Shown here piece after piece: positions 8,039-17,563 of a stretch of DNA of 64,000 bases; position 1 is the stretch's first letter; the number at the start of each line of letters is the position of its first letter. Below the pieces are notes generated by a model. That model made no database searches, was not told where the DNA came from, and saw nothing but the letters and a program-made list of their open reading frames with translations. Source of the stretch: Natronolimnobius baerhuensis (GTDB lineage Archaea; Halobacteriota; Halobacteria; Halobacteriales; Natrialbaceae); the NCBI RefSeq assembly GCF_002177135.1, contig NZ_MWPH01000001.1, positions 1 through 64,000 on the forward strand, in the 5' to 3' direction. Both the position numbers and the translations under genes were made by a program.

Positions 8039-9171
8039 TCAGTAAGTGCCGCTGGTTCGAGCGACCGCGAGGGTGACTCGAGCCACGAGACGCTCCCGTC
8101 GTGCTTTGCGAGCACGTCTGCGAGTCGAAGCCACGACCCGTCCGCGAGTTCGACTGCCGCCTCGAGACAGATTACAGTTCCCGGTTCGACCAACTCGCCG
8201 CCGTCAGATGGTCGTTCAGTCGGCTCAAGGCCGATTCCCGACACTCGTGTCTCGATCCCGTCGTCTTCACCAAAGGCTCGGATCTCGGCCTCGAGGTCGG
8301 CTTCGACGGCTCGAATCGATTCGGAATCGGCAGTGAGCATGGACTGACTCGAGCGAAACGCCTGCGTGAGTGCAACGTGGGCGCGTCGCTCGCGGCCACC
8401 GTCGCTGTCGACGACGAACGTCCGGACGAGTCGGCCGTGATAGCCGTCAGGCCCCTGTGGCGACACCGAGACAGTGATCGGCTCGCCAGGACGAAGCGGG
8501 TCGGTTGACTCGCGGGCTGGCCCCTGACGCACTACCGAGTTGTCGGCGGGAAACGCTCCCGATGAGATGATTGCCTGATCGAGTGCCACCCGAAGGTGCT
8601 CAGCGGTGATTGGTTCTCCATCTCGCTCGAGTTGGCCATCAGAAACGGTTGCATCCGCGAGAATCGCAGCTCCACGGCGAATCCCGGCACTCGCAGCCGC
8701 CTGTGTCGTCTCGGTGTTTGCACGCTCGGCGGCGGTCTTTGTCGTGCGAGCGCGCTCGAACACATCGCTCGAGGCGAGTGTCAGTCCCGCCGCCTCGAGA
8801 TACAGCGCCGCGTCGTAGGGGATCGTCGCCGGTGTCAGGACCGTCCCCTCACCGTGTCGGTCGACAAGTGTCTCGCCGAGTGCCGTCGCTGGATGTGTGT
8901 TTGTCTCGGTGGCATCGAAAACAGCCCACTCCGTGCCATCGTAGCCGAGTGCAACGACCCGATTCTCGGTTCCGTCGTGTTGACCCACGAGCGCCGACAG
9001 ACAGTACTGTCCGACCGGCGTCTGCGCCGCTTCGACGGCGACGGCGGCACACGCCTCACGGTCTGCGAGCGTTTCGTCGATGACGGACTCGAGGTGGCCT
9101 CGGCGCTTCCGGTTTCGTTCAGTTCCCTCGCGGGAACCGCGGTCAGCGTCGTCCATCGCCCCGTCAGTCAC
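8035..9171 (-). CDS. M24 (Xaa-Pro aminopeptidase-like) homologue, metal site lost
   Basis: The protein is up to 378 residues and has an N-terminal creatinase-like half and a C-terminal pita-bread half (PGEPITVSVSPQGPDGYH, LVRTFVVDS, VSGIGLEPTE, PGTVICLEAAVEL). The five metal ligands D-D-H-E-E of active M24 enzymes are mostly replaced: no Asp near 236, R247 for the second Asp, S311 for His, E337 kept, A351 for the last Glu. It is therefore likely a pseudoenzyme with a binding role. The GTG at 9171 overlaps the TGA of the helicase gene (GTGA); an ATG at 9156 is an alternative start. The pair is probably one operon. Confidence 0.85.
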   Translation of the reverse strand: MTDGAMDDADRGSREGTERNRKRRGHLESVIDETLADREACAAVAVEAAQTPVGQYCLSALVGQHDGTENRVVALGYDGTEWAVFDATETNTHPATALGETLVDRHGEGTVLTPATIPYDAALYLEAAGLTLASSDVFERARTTKTAAERANTETTQAAASAGIRRGAAILADATVSDGQLERDGEPITAEHLRVALDQAIISSGAFPADNSVVRQGPARESTDPLRPGEPITVSVSPQGPDGYHGRLVRTFVVDSDGGRERRAHVALTQAFRSSQSMLTADSESIRAVEADLEAEIRAFGEDDGIETRVSGIGLEPTERPSDGGELVEPGTVICLEAAVELADGSWLRLADVLAKHDGSVSWLESPSRSLEPAALTD

Positions 9172-11060
9172 GGCGCTTCGGCTTCGATTTCGTCGCTGTC
9201 ACTCTCGCTTTCGTCCGCGTCGACAGGCTGTTGGGCCTCCTCGACCAGGTCCTCGAGTGGCTCATCGGAGAGTTCGTTCTTCAAGAGGACGTCGATTGGC
9301 AGCGTTGGCGCGCCATCGACGAGATTCTCGAGGAGGACGAGTCGTTCGCGGGCGCGAGACATGCCGACGTAGAAGACACGTCGTTCGTTGTCGGTGAGGA
9401 CGGGAACGGGCGAGGTCGTTTTGGTGAACTCCTCGATGCCGGGAACGCCTTCAGGGTCGTCCACGGTCGCGACCATCTGCTCGACGACCTTCTCGGTGAG
9501 GTCGGTGCCGACGATGACGTGGTCGGCTTCACGACCCTTCGCGGAGTGGATGGTGCCGACACGGACGCGGTCGGTTTCCATCCCGTGGTACTCACCGATT
9601 GCGAAGTACGAGCGAATGCTCTTTTTCTGGAAGTTCGTTACCTTGCGGACCATATCGGCCGCAGAGGCCGTATCGGGCATGAATGGCGCGTGGTCTTTGA
9701 TGACGCGGGAGGGAATCATCAGTTCCTGCAGGTCCTCGATACCGGCTTCCTCCTGGCGTTCGTCAATCGTATCGAACAGATCGTCGCGTTCGTTCGTGCC
9801 GAACGCCGAGTCCTGCAACATATCCGCGAGTCGACGAGCCTGCAGGCCGGTCACGTCGTCGCCGTCGTCGATTGCTTCAACCGCACGGACGTATTGGGTC
9901 AGTCGATCCGTCCACATCCGCTGGTCGGTCAGCGAACTGAACGGGACGCCCTCGGTGATGAACTCATCGATAAACTGGAACATCTGATAGCGCGCCCGGA
10001 ACAGGACCATCACCGATCCCTCGCTTTCGACGAGCGTCCGGCGAACGTTGCGAACCACATCGAGCATCGAGGCGTTCGCTCGAGCCTCGACTGCACCGCC
10101 TTCCTTACGCGGTTTCAAGTCTTTATCCTGGCGCTGATCGATGTGTCGAATCTCCTGATTGACGGCGTTGAGCACGTTCGAGGGCAGTCGATAGGAGTTC
10201 GGGAGAATAATGTCGTCGTCGACTTCTTCCTCGAGCAAGAGCGCGGGGTCGGCACCCTGCCAGGAGTAAACGACCTGGTCGTCGTCGCCGGCGATCAGGA
10301 CCTGCTCGACGTGTGGTTTCCATTCCTCGTAGACGTCGTACTGCAACGTTGTAATGTCCTGAAACTCGTCGATCACCAGATAGTCGACGCTTGGAATCAG
10401 CGAGCGCTGTTTGACGCGCTCGAGCATGTCTGCGAAGCCGATTTTTCCCTGTTCGCCCTTGTAGGTGCGCCAGCCACGAATCGCTTCGGGGACGTCGATC
10501 CGGTCGTCGTCGCTTGGCCACGTCGGCGTGTACTTGTTGCCTTCCTGGGCGTTCGAGTCGATTTCCGGTGGGAGGCGAACCTCCTCTTCGTCCCACTGGA
10601 AGGGGACGTCGTACCAGTCCGAGACGTCACGACTCGTTCGCTGGAGCCACTGACTGGTTGCGATAATCTTGTTTCCAATCGTTGTCGACCGTGCTGTTCG
10701 GCGACCAGCACCCGAGTACTCGTCTTCGAACTCGAGGCCGAACTCCTCACAGAACTCCTCTTTCTCGGATTCGCCGATGACGTCGCTGCGAGAGAGATCC
10801 AGTAGATCGTACGCCTTCGCGTGCATCGTACAGACGTTGCCCTGTAGTGCACGTGGGCTCTCGTCAAGTCGTTCAGCCAGTCGTTCACGAACCTCCTGTG
10901 CGGCCGCTCGCGTGTACGAGACGACGAGGATATCCCGGAACGTCACGCCATCCTGCTCGAGAATTTCTTCGACGTGATCCAAAAGGGCGGTCGTCTTCCC
11001 GCTTCCCGGACCACCGAACAACCGGGTAACCTTCGTCTCCGTGGTAGCCATTGTACCCAT
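9168..11060 (-). CDS. UvrD/PcrA-type superfamily 1 DNA helicase
   Basis: The protein is about 630 residues. Motif I (Walker A) is FGGPGSGKTTALLDH near residue 16. Motif Ia is VVSYTRAAAQE, motif II VIDEFQDIT, motif III VLIAGDDDQVVYSWQGA, motif V TIHSAKGREADHVIV and motif VI RVFYVGMSRARERLVLLE. This is a complete 3'-5' SF1A helicase core. An acidic linker runs near the C-terminus (ADESESDSDEIEAEAP). The start could be ATG 11060 or 11051. The downstream M24-like gene begins on its stop. It probably acts in DNA repair or replication-fork processing. Confidence 0.92.
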   Translation of the reverse strand: MGTMATTETKVTRLFGGPGSGKTTALLDHVEEILEQDGVTFRDILVVSYTRAAAQEVRERLAERLDESPRALQGNVCTMHAKAYDLLDLSRSDVIGESEKEEFCEEFGLEFEDEYSGAGRRTARSTTIGNKIIATSQWLQRTSRDVSDWYDVPFQWDEEEVRLPPEIDSNAQEGNKYTPTWPSDDDRIDVPEAIRGWRTYKGEQGKIGFADMLERVKQRSLIPSVDYLVIDEFQDITTLQYDVYEEWKPHVEQVLIAGDDDQVVYSWQGADPALLLEEEVDDDIILPNSYRLPSNVLNAVNQEIRHIDQRQDKDLKPRKEGGAVEARANASMLDVVRNVRRTLVESEGSVMVLFRARYQMFQFIDEFITEGVPFSSLTDQRMWTDRLTQYVRAVEAIDDGDDVTGLQARRLADMLQDSAFGTNERDDLFDTIDERQEEAGIEDLQELMIPSRVIKDHAPFMPDTASAADMVRKVTNFQKKSIRSYFAIGEYHGMETDRVRVGTIHSAKGREADHVIVGTDLTEKVVEQMVATVDDPEGVPGIEEFTKTTSPVPVLTDNERRVFYVGMSRARERLVLLENLVDGAPTLPIDVLLKNELSDEPLEDLVEEAQQPVDADESESDSDEIEAEAP

Positions 11061-11148
11061 TCAAGGGCGCAACACTCTTAAGTGACGTGGGTTCTTTCTG
11101 ACGTAATTCCATCCGGTATGATATGAACAAAACACCTCGCGAGCCTTC

Positions 11149-11313
11149 CTACGACGACGGATTTCGCGGGGAACGCGCGCGTCGAATCTCTGCCCCATCA
11201 CGAATTTTATCCTGGCAATCTGGGCACACACGCGGGTTATCGACCCCGCGTGGCGTAAACACGCGAGCGTACGCATCGGTGACAAACGAGCCACAGTTCT
11301 GACATTCTGGCAT
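11149..11313 (-). CDS. Small zinc-ribbon protein, DUF7563-like
   Basis: The 54-residue protein begins MPECQNCGSFVTDAYARV and has two CxxC knuckles (CQNC at 4-7 and CPDC at 30-33), then a basic tail ending RRARSPRNPSS. Four cysteines in this layout form a zinc ribbon. Small proteins with this N-terminus are common in haloarchaea (DUF7563 from memory). It lies about 90 bases upstream of the helicase gene on the same strand and may share its transcript. Function unknown. Confidence 0.8.
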   Translation of the reverse strand: MPECQNCGSFVTDAYARVFTPRGVDNPRVCPDCQDKIRDGAEIRRARSPRNPSS

Positions 11314-11530
11314 AGTTACTCAGTTGACCTATTCTCCCATACTCCATTATAATTGTATCGTTGATGGTTATTAGAACAGGCTAAAACACTCGCACAATAA
11401 ACCGAATGAGGACTCGAGATCCCGACCGCGAATCGATACCTCGAGGTGGTTGTCTAGTAACAACTGAAACTGTTTCACACCAATCGCATCGCTGTCGTTC
11501 GATTGGGTGTGTATTGACTTTCAGTGGCTA
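11314..11530. other. Intergenic spacer with no recognised gene
   Basis: The sequence is relatively AT-rich (for example TATAATTG near 11350 and ACAATAAAC near 11394). It probably holds the promoter of the DUF7563-like gene, reading minus, and the 3' end of the HVO_0416-type gene. No RNA gene or repeat was recognised. Confidence 0.5.
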
Positions 11531-11713
11531 CTATAGTCTCGGATCCCACCCACAGACGGTACAGGAACTGGCAGACGAATCGTGAAGTCCGCCACAGTCT
11601 GGACACTGTTTCTTATTATACTCTTGTTCCCAGCCGACCTCTTCGACAGAGTGACCGCGGTCAGTGAGGAACTGGTCAAACGCGTCGTCGGCATCAGTGG
11701 GTGAGGATGCCAT
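11531..11713 (-). CDS. HVO_0416-family zinc finger protein
   Basis: The 60-residue protein starts MASSPTDADDAFDQFLTDRGH and ends with a zinc-binding part: KKQCPDCGGLHDSSASSCTVCGWDPRL, with CPDC and CTVC knuckles. The helical N-terminus and C-terminal zinc finger match the HVO_0416 family of small haloarchaeal proteins. Its role is unknown. A TATA-like TTTAATAC on the minus strand lies about 25 bases from the start. Confidence 0.85.
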   Translation of the reverse strand: MASSPTDADDAFDQFLTDRGHSVEEVGWEQEYNKKQCPDCGGLHDSSASSCTVCGWDPRL

Positions 11714-11995
11714 GGGCGTGACAATGTCTTACACAGTATTAAACCATTGGGTTGGTACGAGAGACTGCCACATGATTGGGTACTAGTAACACACTGTGTC
11801 GTGACTATTCGATACAGAGAAGCGTTTGAAACAGTGACTTCCACCCCTACAGCGCCATTTGACGTTCCGGGCACCTGCCTGTGACACTGTTCGGCCCCGT
11901 TCCGTCGAACTCCTGTCGGTCGGACTGGTCGACGGGAGATGTGTCCATCTCACCTCGAGCGAACCTTTCTTTACAGGCCGCCTCGGAGATATCGT

Positions 11996-12226
11996 ATGGA
12001 CGACGCTCGTGACCGCGAGCCCGAGCGGGTGTTACTCGCCGTCCTCGGCGCTGTCATCGTTGGACTCCCACTTGCGATTACGCAACTCGAGGTGAGTCCC
12101 CATCGCTTTACCCCGGGGACGGCCGTCGTGAGCGCGTTGCTTCTGATTGGTGCAGTTGCGGCCCCTGCGCTGTTGTTTTCTCGCTGGCAGGCCGCAGAGC
12201 CGTCACTCGAGCAGCGTCGGCGATGA
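11996..12226 (+). CDS. Small two-helix membrane protein
   Basis: The 76-residue protein starts MDDARDREPERVLLAVL. It has two hydrophobic helices (about residues 13-31 and 43-62) separated by a short polar loop (SPHRFTPG), and a charged C-terminus. No motif indicates a function. It is followed at 84 bases by the acyltransferase gene on the same strand. Confidence 0.7.
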   Translation: MDDARDREPERVLLAVLGAVIVGLPLAITQLEVSPHRFTPGTAVVSALLLIGAVAAPALLFSRWQAAEPSLEQRRR

Positions 12227-12309
12227 CAGCGTTGGCGGTTCATTACTCAGAACCGGCACGCCAAACGCACAACCGAACCCCTATCAACTCTGCGGGCAAT
12301 AGCCCGCAT

Positions 12310-13209
12310 ATGACAAAGCGGTACGTCTCGCTCCCCGATGCGGCTGAAGCGGGGATGCGTGAGTTTATCGATGAGGTCGACCGCCGACTCTCGGGCGACG
12401 AGGACACCTGCTCGGTCGTCGAGGACGTCCTGATCGACCTTTCGGGCGACCGTGAGGCTTACGAGCGCTGGCAGGCAGGCGAGGACGTCTCAGCCGCCGA
12501 GCGCGTCCGCTTACAGAGTTACGATCCCTGTAACACGACCCTCGAGAGCGAGTACTACGCTGAAAAGGACGAAGACGTGTTCCGGCGCTCGAAACACCTC
12601 CAGTGGCTCTGGCGGCAGTTCGATAGCCTGCCAATCGCGGACAACGTCGAATTTGCCCTGCGATTCCGACGGATGCTCGCGGACCATCTATTCGAGGAGT
12701 GTGGCGAGAACTGCCGATTTTTCAAGGGGATTACGTTCACCTACGGCCACAACATTACGATTGGTGACAACACGATTGTCCACGACGAGGTGCATCTGGA
12801 CGACCGCGGCACGCTCACCATCGGCGACCGCGTCTCAATCTCTGACGGCGTCCACATCTACAGCCACGACCATGACGTCGTCGACCAGACCGACGTCCGC
12901 AACTACCACACCCAGATCGAAGACGACGTGCGCCTGACCTACGACTCGATGGTTCGAGCGGGCAACAAAGTCGGCGAAAACGCCATCGTCGGCGCACGTG
13001 CAATCGTCCAGCACGATGTCCCTGCACACCACATCGCCGTTGGCATGCCGGCACAGAGCGTCAAAATCAAACCCGGCTGGGAAGACGATGCAACCTCACT
13101 CGAGGATGCCGGCGTCAATCGACAGGCCGAGCGTCGACTCGAGTATGACTTGCCCGAGAATCTCGAGGTCTTCGATGAGTTCCAGCGCGACCTCCAGTCC
13201 TCACAGTAA
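12310..13209 (+). CDS. Hexapeptide-repeat (left-handed beta-helix) acyltransferase
   Basis: The 299-residue protein starts MTKRYVSLPDAAEAG. The N-terminal 150 residues are helical and acidic. The C-terminal half is a left-handed beta-helix with repeats such as ITIGDNTIVHDEVHLDD, LTIGDRVSISDGVHIYSH and GENAIVGARAIVQHDVPAHHIAVGMPAQ, as in maltose O-acetyltransferases and NodL. The putative catalytic His lies in HIYSHDHDV. The acceptor is unknown; surface sugar or small-molecule acetylation is a fair guess. The start at 12310 sits just after the sequence GCATATG, with only weak Shine-Dalgarno. Confidence 0.88.
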   Translation: MTKRYVSLPDAAEAGMREFIDEVDRRLSGDEDTCSVVEDVLIDLSGDREAYERWQAGEDVSAAERVRLQSYDPCNTTLESEYYAEKDEDVFRRSKHLQWLWRQFDSLPIADNVEFALRFRRMLADHLFEECGENCRFFKGITFTYGHNITIGDNTIVHDEVHLDDRGTLTIGDRVSISDGVHIYSHDHDVVDQTDVRNYHTQIEDDVRLTYDSMVRAGNKVGENAIVGARAIVQHDVPAHHIAVGMPAQSVKIKPGWEDDATSLEDAGVNRQAERRLEYDLPENLEVFDEFQRDLQSSQ

Positions 13210-13285
13210 GTCACAGTCGCCAGACTGTCTGTTCAACCGCTGAAACGGGCAATATCCAAGTGGACTGAGAACGTATGTCACACCG

Positions 13286-13633
13286 ATGGAGCTCTGGGGA
13301 TGGCTCATCGGTTACGTCCTGTTGTTCGCCTGTCTCCACCTGGGGCTGTACTACGTGTACGTCCGTCGCGAAAGTGACCACGGCGACGCGACGGATCAGT
13401 CACAGACGCCATCCCTCACGGATCCCAACCGGATGCAATCACAGACTGCGCCCCGGGCTGACCGGTATCCACCCCGGCCAGAGGAGTACGGCGACCGGGA
13501 TGAACCCGACGAATCCGCGCCTGACCGCTCACTCGAGGGCGAGACGATCCGGTGTCCACACTGTGGCGCGACCAACGCGGCCGATCCAACATATACGTAC
13601 TGCTGGCGCTGTATCTCAATGCTTCGGCAGTAA
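13286..13633 (+). CDS. Membrane-anchored zinc-ribbon protein, DUF7577-like
   Basis: The 115-residue protein has one N-terminal transmembrane helix (WGWLIGYVLLFACLHLGLYYVYV, residues about 4-26), a polar Pro/Asp-rich linker, and a C-terminal zinc ribbon with CPHCG and CWRC. This layout is common in haloarchaea (DUF7577 from memory). Function unknown; the cytoplasmic ribbon could hold a partner at the membrane. It is convergent with the TraB-like gene, 15 bases apart. Confidence 0.8.
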   Translation: MELWGWLIGYVLLFACLHLGLYYVYVRRESDHGDATDQSQTPSLTDPNRMQSQTAPRADRYPPRPEEYGDRDEPDESAPDRSLEGETIRCPHCGATNAADPTYTYCWRCISMLRQ

Positions 13634-13648
13634 TCGTCGGCGCTCGAG

Positions 13649-14401
13649 TTACTCCTGTTCTAGCGTCTCAGCCAGCGTCTCGAGGTGGTCGACACCAACG
13701 ACTGCGACGACGTCGCCGTCGGTGTCTGCGCGGAGTTCCGCGAGTCGGTCACTCATACAGCGTTCGCGTGTTTCGTCTCGATAGGCGAGTGCACTGCCGT
13801 CGGTATCGACACTGCCGAGTAGTGCCTGGACGGTTGCGACGTGGCCGCGTTCGTGGTCGGCCTGTTCGGCCGGCGAATCGTCGTGCGAACACTCGTACTC
13901 GATTGGGTCGTCGTAGGCCACCGTCATCGACGTCGCATGGTTCAGCGTCGCAGCAACGCGACAGGTCAGTGCCTCTCGAGTCGCACCACTGAGACTCGAG
14001 ATGACGCGTCTGGCGGTTGCTGCCGAGGCACGGTCGGCGACCAGGCGCGCAACGACACGGCGGAGGAACGACCAGTTCGGCGCGTCAATGCCGACGACGT
14101 CGGCGTCAGTGGCACGGATCGCGGCACTCATCTCGCCACCAAAGCGCGGTGGACCCTCATCCGCGTCAGTATCGTCGGCGTACGTCCGATACAATGCCAC
14201 CGCGGCCGGGGGTAACTCGAGAGCGAGTGTGTCGGGGTCGACGGCCTCGAGGACACGTTCGACACGGCCAACGCTCGCGGGGTGGTCATGGACGACACCG
14301 AGGAGGTAGCAATTCCCAGCAGCACCGCCGATATGTCGGCAGTACTCTGGGGTAATACGGGGGTCAGCAAGCGATTCGAGGAGGGGCGGGGACTCTGCCA
14401 T
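13649..14401 (-). CDS. TraB/GumN-like domain protein
   Basis: The 250-residue soluble protein has the family's N-terminal GVVHDHPAS and LALELPPAAVALYRT segments and the C-terminal VAVVGVDHLETLAE. TraB-type proteins are related to EreA/ChaN-like hydrolases; the His-rich motifs and the glutamate of LALELPP may form a metal site. In Enterococcus TraB reduces pheromone signalling, while archaeal roles are unknown. No membrane segment is visible, unlike longer TraB proteins with a C-terminal membrane part. Confidence 0.82.
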   Translation of the reverse strand: MAESPPLLESLADPRITPEYCRHIGGAAGNCYLLGVVHDHPASVGRVERVLEAVDPDTLALELPPAAVALYRTYADDTDADEGPPRFGGEMSAAIRATDADVVGIDAPNWSFLRRVVARLVADRASAATARRVISSLSGATREALTCRVAATLNHATSMTVAYDDPIEYECSHDDSPAEQADHERGHVATVQALLGSVDTDGSALAYRDETRERCMSDRLAELRADTDGDVVAVVGVDHLETLAETLEQE

Positions 14402-14645
14402 CGGTCGGATAGTAATACGAGACTACCGGCATAACCCTTCTGTTGTCTGGGCGTATGGGGTGCCTACCGGAGCGGTAATTACGCATGTGCCGGTGATCAC
14501 CGAACAGTCTCAGCCTACCGGTGCGTAACCTCGCCGTAGGTGTGTTTAACGGTTTGAACAGTTTATTGGGGTCCCCGTCTCGGTTGTCGATAGCGTAGTC
14601 ACTGGTCGCCGTCGCCGACGGTGGCCGTGAGTCCAACCAGAGCCA

Positions 14646-14891
14646 ATGACACGCGAGATGATTACGAGCGAGGAAGAAGGAAAACGCGTCCTGAACACCG
14701 ATGGGACACCGGTCGGCCGCATCGTCGAGGTCCGCGATGGACGGGCGTACGTCAATCCCGATCCGACGCTGACGGAGACGATCAAAGCCAAACTTGGCTG
14801 GGGAACGGCCCCAGACGACGCCCACCCACTCGACGGCGGGAGCATCGAGAAGATCACGGACGATGCGGTCCATCTCCGTGGAACGCTCTGA
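14646..14891 (+). CDS. PRC-barrel-like small protein
   Basis: The 81-residue protein starts MTREMITSEEEGKRVLN. The sequence around TDGTPVGRIVEVRDGRAYVNP has the pattern of a PRC beta-barrel, as in RimM C-terminal domains and photosynthetic reaction-centre H subunits. The end (EKITDDAVHLRGTL) matches the last strand. Many haloarchaea carry such stand-alone proteins; the role is unknown, possibly RNA or protein binding. Confidence 0.8.
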   Translation: MTREMITSEEEGKRVLNTDGTPVGRIVEVRDGRAYVNPDPTLTETIKAKLGWGTAPDDAHPLDGGSIEKITDDAVHLRGTL

Positions 14892-15154
14892 TCGCGTTCG
14901 CGAACGTGTAACGCAGCAGAAAACGCATCACAGTCCTGACCCAACGGTCAGTTGGCGAGGATGTGGGAATCACTGTCGTTGCCATCGACGTCCCCCGTTT
15001 GGCCTACTCGTGCCCTCCTCGCCGCAGCATCCACTCCGATCTTGTTGCCCGATCACCGCCTCCCACACCTGCCTCGGTGTGCGGTTGTAACTGCGTCTGT
15101 TGTCACAGCACCAACTCTCGAGTACCGTCCGTGAAAAGAGGGTGAGCGGTCGCC

Positions 15155-16414
15155 TTAGACGCCTGTCGAGTAGCGGAGAATGCCGGCAAAGCCGCCAAAG
15201 GCGTTGTAGAGCTGCTCGCCTTTCTCGAAGTCAGTCGAGATGAACTTCGTTTCGGTGCCGCGCTGTTCGGCGATTTCGATCAGGTGGTCGATAGCGTCCT
15301 CGCGGTCGTCGTCAGTTGCATCGACCTCACTCCCACAGTCGCTACAGGAGTGTTCGGGCGTGGACTTTCGGCGGTCGACAACCTCGCGGTCCGTATTCCC
15401 ACACTCCTCACAGTCGTAGGTGATAACGTCCTTCCGGAGGTCTTCGCTGATGAGCAGTCGGTCGACTGCACCCATAATGAGGTTCTGGCGAGTCTGGTCA
15501 AATCCGTAGGTCGCCTGGTTGCCAGCGTTGAGTTCCTCGAAGAACTCCTCCATCTGCTGTTTGTCCTTGATAACCTCCGCATCCGCGAGTGCGTCTTCTG
15601 CGTTATCGACGAGGTCGTGCAGTCCCGACTCGTCCGTGTAGGCGACGTCGAACTTGCCGATGACGTTATCCTGAATCTCGTGGTGGAGATAGTCCCCGTC
15701 GAGGAACTCGTCTTTCGTCGGCGAGGGGCCACCGACAAGAATCCCATCGAGTTCGTGGCGCTTGGGAACGAACAGATCGTTTGCCATCCCCGCGACCTCC
15801 TGATAGAAGTTGTCGATTGCCTCGAGGCGCAGTCGGGCGAAACGCTGGGCGGACTGACCACCTTTGCGCTGCTTGCCGGGGACAAGCGAGGAGGCGGACT
15901 TGACCGGCTCGACGCGCTTGCCCTTCAGCCAGCCAACGTTCGCTTCGCGTCGGTCGAGGACGACGAGCCCGTAGAGGCCCTTGTCCGCGAGCATCTCCTC
16001 GAGTGGCTCCGTCAGAAAGTCCGAGTCACAGTGATAGCGGAAGGATTCGACGGGTTGGGGCGGGCTCTCGAGGACTTTCGTGACCATCTCGGTGCGGCCG
16101 CCGCCGGAGTCGACAGCACCCGAGAACAGAACCAGCCCGTTGTCGGGCGGGTAGGTGTCGAAGTAGCGAAGCCGGTCTTTGATGCTCGTGAGGGCATCCT
16201 GGACGGCCGTTCGCGTCTGTTTTGACTTGATGTTGGCCGCTTCGCTGTGTTCCTGAGTTACGTGTGCAACGACGTCACTGACCTGTCGGTCGTCGGGAAC
16301 GTAGATCGTTACGAGTTGTGTTCCGGAGCCGTCGAAGTCCTTGAGATCCTCGATTACCTTCCGGAACTCGTACTTTTTCCGGTCGGATTGCTCCTGCTCA
16401 CCCTCCTGGCTCAT
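15155..16414 (-). CDS. prf1: Peptide chain release factor aRF1
   Basis: Recognises stop codons and triggers peptide release on the ribosome. The 419-residue protein has the three eRF1 domains. The N domain carries the NIKS stop-recognition motif (AANIKSKQTR). The M domain carries GGQ (KQRKGGQSAQRF). The C domain has a zinc finger of the archaeal type (CEECGNTD, then CSDCGSEVD). The start MSQEGEQEQSDRKK is the natural ATG. It is divergent from minD across 192 bases. Confidence 0.97.
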   Translation of the reverse strand: MSQEGEQEQSDRKKYEFRKVIEDLKDFDGSGTQLVTIYVPDDRQVSDVVAHVTQEHSEAANIKSKQTRTAVQDALTSIKDRLRYFDTYPPDNGLVLFSGAVDSGGGRTEMVTKVLESPPQPVESFRYHCDSDFLTEPLEEMLADKGLYGLVVLDRREANVGWLKGKRVEPVKSASSLVPGKQRKGGQSAQRFARLRLEAIDNFYQEVAGMANDLFVPKRHELDGILVGGPSPTKDEFLDGDYLHHEIQDNVIGKFDVAYTDESGLHDLVDNAEDALADAEVIKDKQQMEEFFEELNAGNQATYGFDQTRQNLIMGAVDRLLISEDLRKDVITYDCEECGNTDREVVDRRKSTPEHSCSDCGSEVDATDDDREDAIDHLIEIAEQRGTETKFISTDFEKGEQLYNAFGGFAGILRYSTGV

Positions 16415-16606
16415 TAGCCGTACAAAACGGTGCTGTGGCTAAGTATTCTTTGACACGCTACGCGTCGTATTGACAGTCATGCCTATGGAACACGTGGCTC
16501 ATCTATTGTTCCATACCGGGCCGAACTAAATTATCGACACCTCACTGCTCGTCTCGAGGTGACGATTTAAGGTGTTCCCGTTCTACAGTCCGGACAGTAC
16601 TCGAGT

Positions 16607-17563
16607 ATGTCTCAAGAGACGGTCTATGCTATCGCGAGCGGGAAGGGTGGCGTCGGGAAGACGACGACGACGGTCAATATCGGAACGGCGCTTGCACAGG
16701 CGGGCAAGCGCGTGGCCGTCGTCGACGTCGATCTCGGCATGGCGAATCTCGCTGGATTCGTCAGCCTCACCCCTGACTCGACGACGCTACACGACGTGCT
16801 GGCCGGTGACGCATCGATTGAGGACGCCACCTATCGACTGGCGGATAACATCGTCGCGGTTCCAAGCGGAACGGGACTCGACGAGTACGCCGAGGCCTCT
16901 CCGGAGGGGCTTGGCGATGTCGTCGACGAACTTCGAACGGCGTACGATTACGTCTTCCTCGACGTTGGTGCCGGCATTAGCCACGAGACCGTGTTGCCAC
17001 TCGGTCTCGCCGATGCCGTCCTCGTCGTCTCGACGCCCGAACCCGCAGCTGTACAGGACTCAAAAAAGACTATCGAACTGACTGCCCGCGCCAATGGCTC
17101 CGTTGCCGGCCTCGTCGTCACCCGGACCCACCCCGGAAGCGACATCTCCTACGAAGAAATCGCAGCCAGACTCGAGATCCCGCTGCTCGGGACGATCCCC
17201 GAAGACAGCGCGGCCCGTGAGAGCGTCTACGCCGGCACGCCACTCGTTGTCTACAACGCAGAAGGGTCGGCTGCAATCGCCTACCGGACGCTCGCGGCCG
17301 ATCTCGCCGGGATCGAACTTGCCGCGCCAACACCGCGCTCGAGCGGTGATACGGCCGATGAGCCGGAGGCGGAAACTGAGTCGGCCCAACCGGCTGCCGA
17401 TGCTGACTCCACTGACGACGCGGACTCGAGCGCCACCGAATCTGCGACTGCCGACGATGACGCTGCTGACGTCGACGACGCGAGCGACGATGACGACTCG
17501 AGCCAGGAAGCCGCACCCGACGATGTCTCGAGTGCGATCACCGAAGCCGAGTCCGATCACTGA
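16607..17563 (+). CDS. minD: MinD/ParA-family ATPase with acidic C-terminal tail
   Basis: The 318-residue protein has a deviant Walker A motif GKGGVGKTTTTVN, the switch region VVDVDLGMANL and the DVGAGISHETV segment typical of MinD. After residue about 245 the sequence becomes a low-complexity Asp/Ser/Ala/Glu tail of about 70 residues with no sign of a membrane-targeting amphipathic helix. In haloarchaea MinD homologues position archaellum and chemotaxis arrays, not the Z ring. A TTTAAGG box near 16566 lies about 35-40 bases before the ATG. Confidence 0.9.
   Translation: MSQETVYAIASGKGGVGKTTTTVNIGTALAQAGKRVAVVDVDLGMANLAGFVSLTPDSTTLHDVLAGDASIEDATYRLADNIVAVPSGTGLDEYAEASPEGLGDVVDELRTAYDYVFLDVGAGISHETVLPLGLADAVLVVSTPEPAAVQDSKKTIELTARANGSVAGLVVTRTHPGSDISYEEIAARLEIPLLGTIPEDSAARESVYAGTPLVVYNAEGSAAIAYRTLAADLAGIELAAPTPRSSGDTADEPEAETESAQPAADADSTDDADSSATESATADDDAADVDDASDDDDSSQEAAPDDVSSAITEAESDH

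Noticed and set aside
9231-10805. A 524-codon frame opposite the helicase gene
   Set aside because: All seven helicase motifs are on the minus strand; the plus-strand frame is a shadow.
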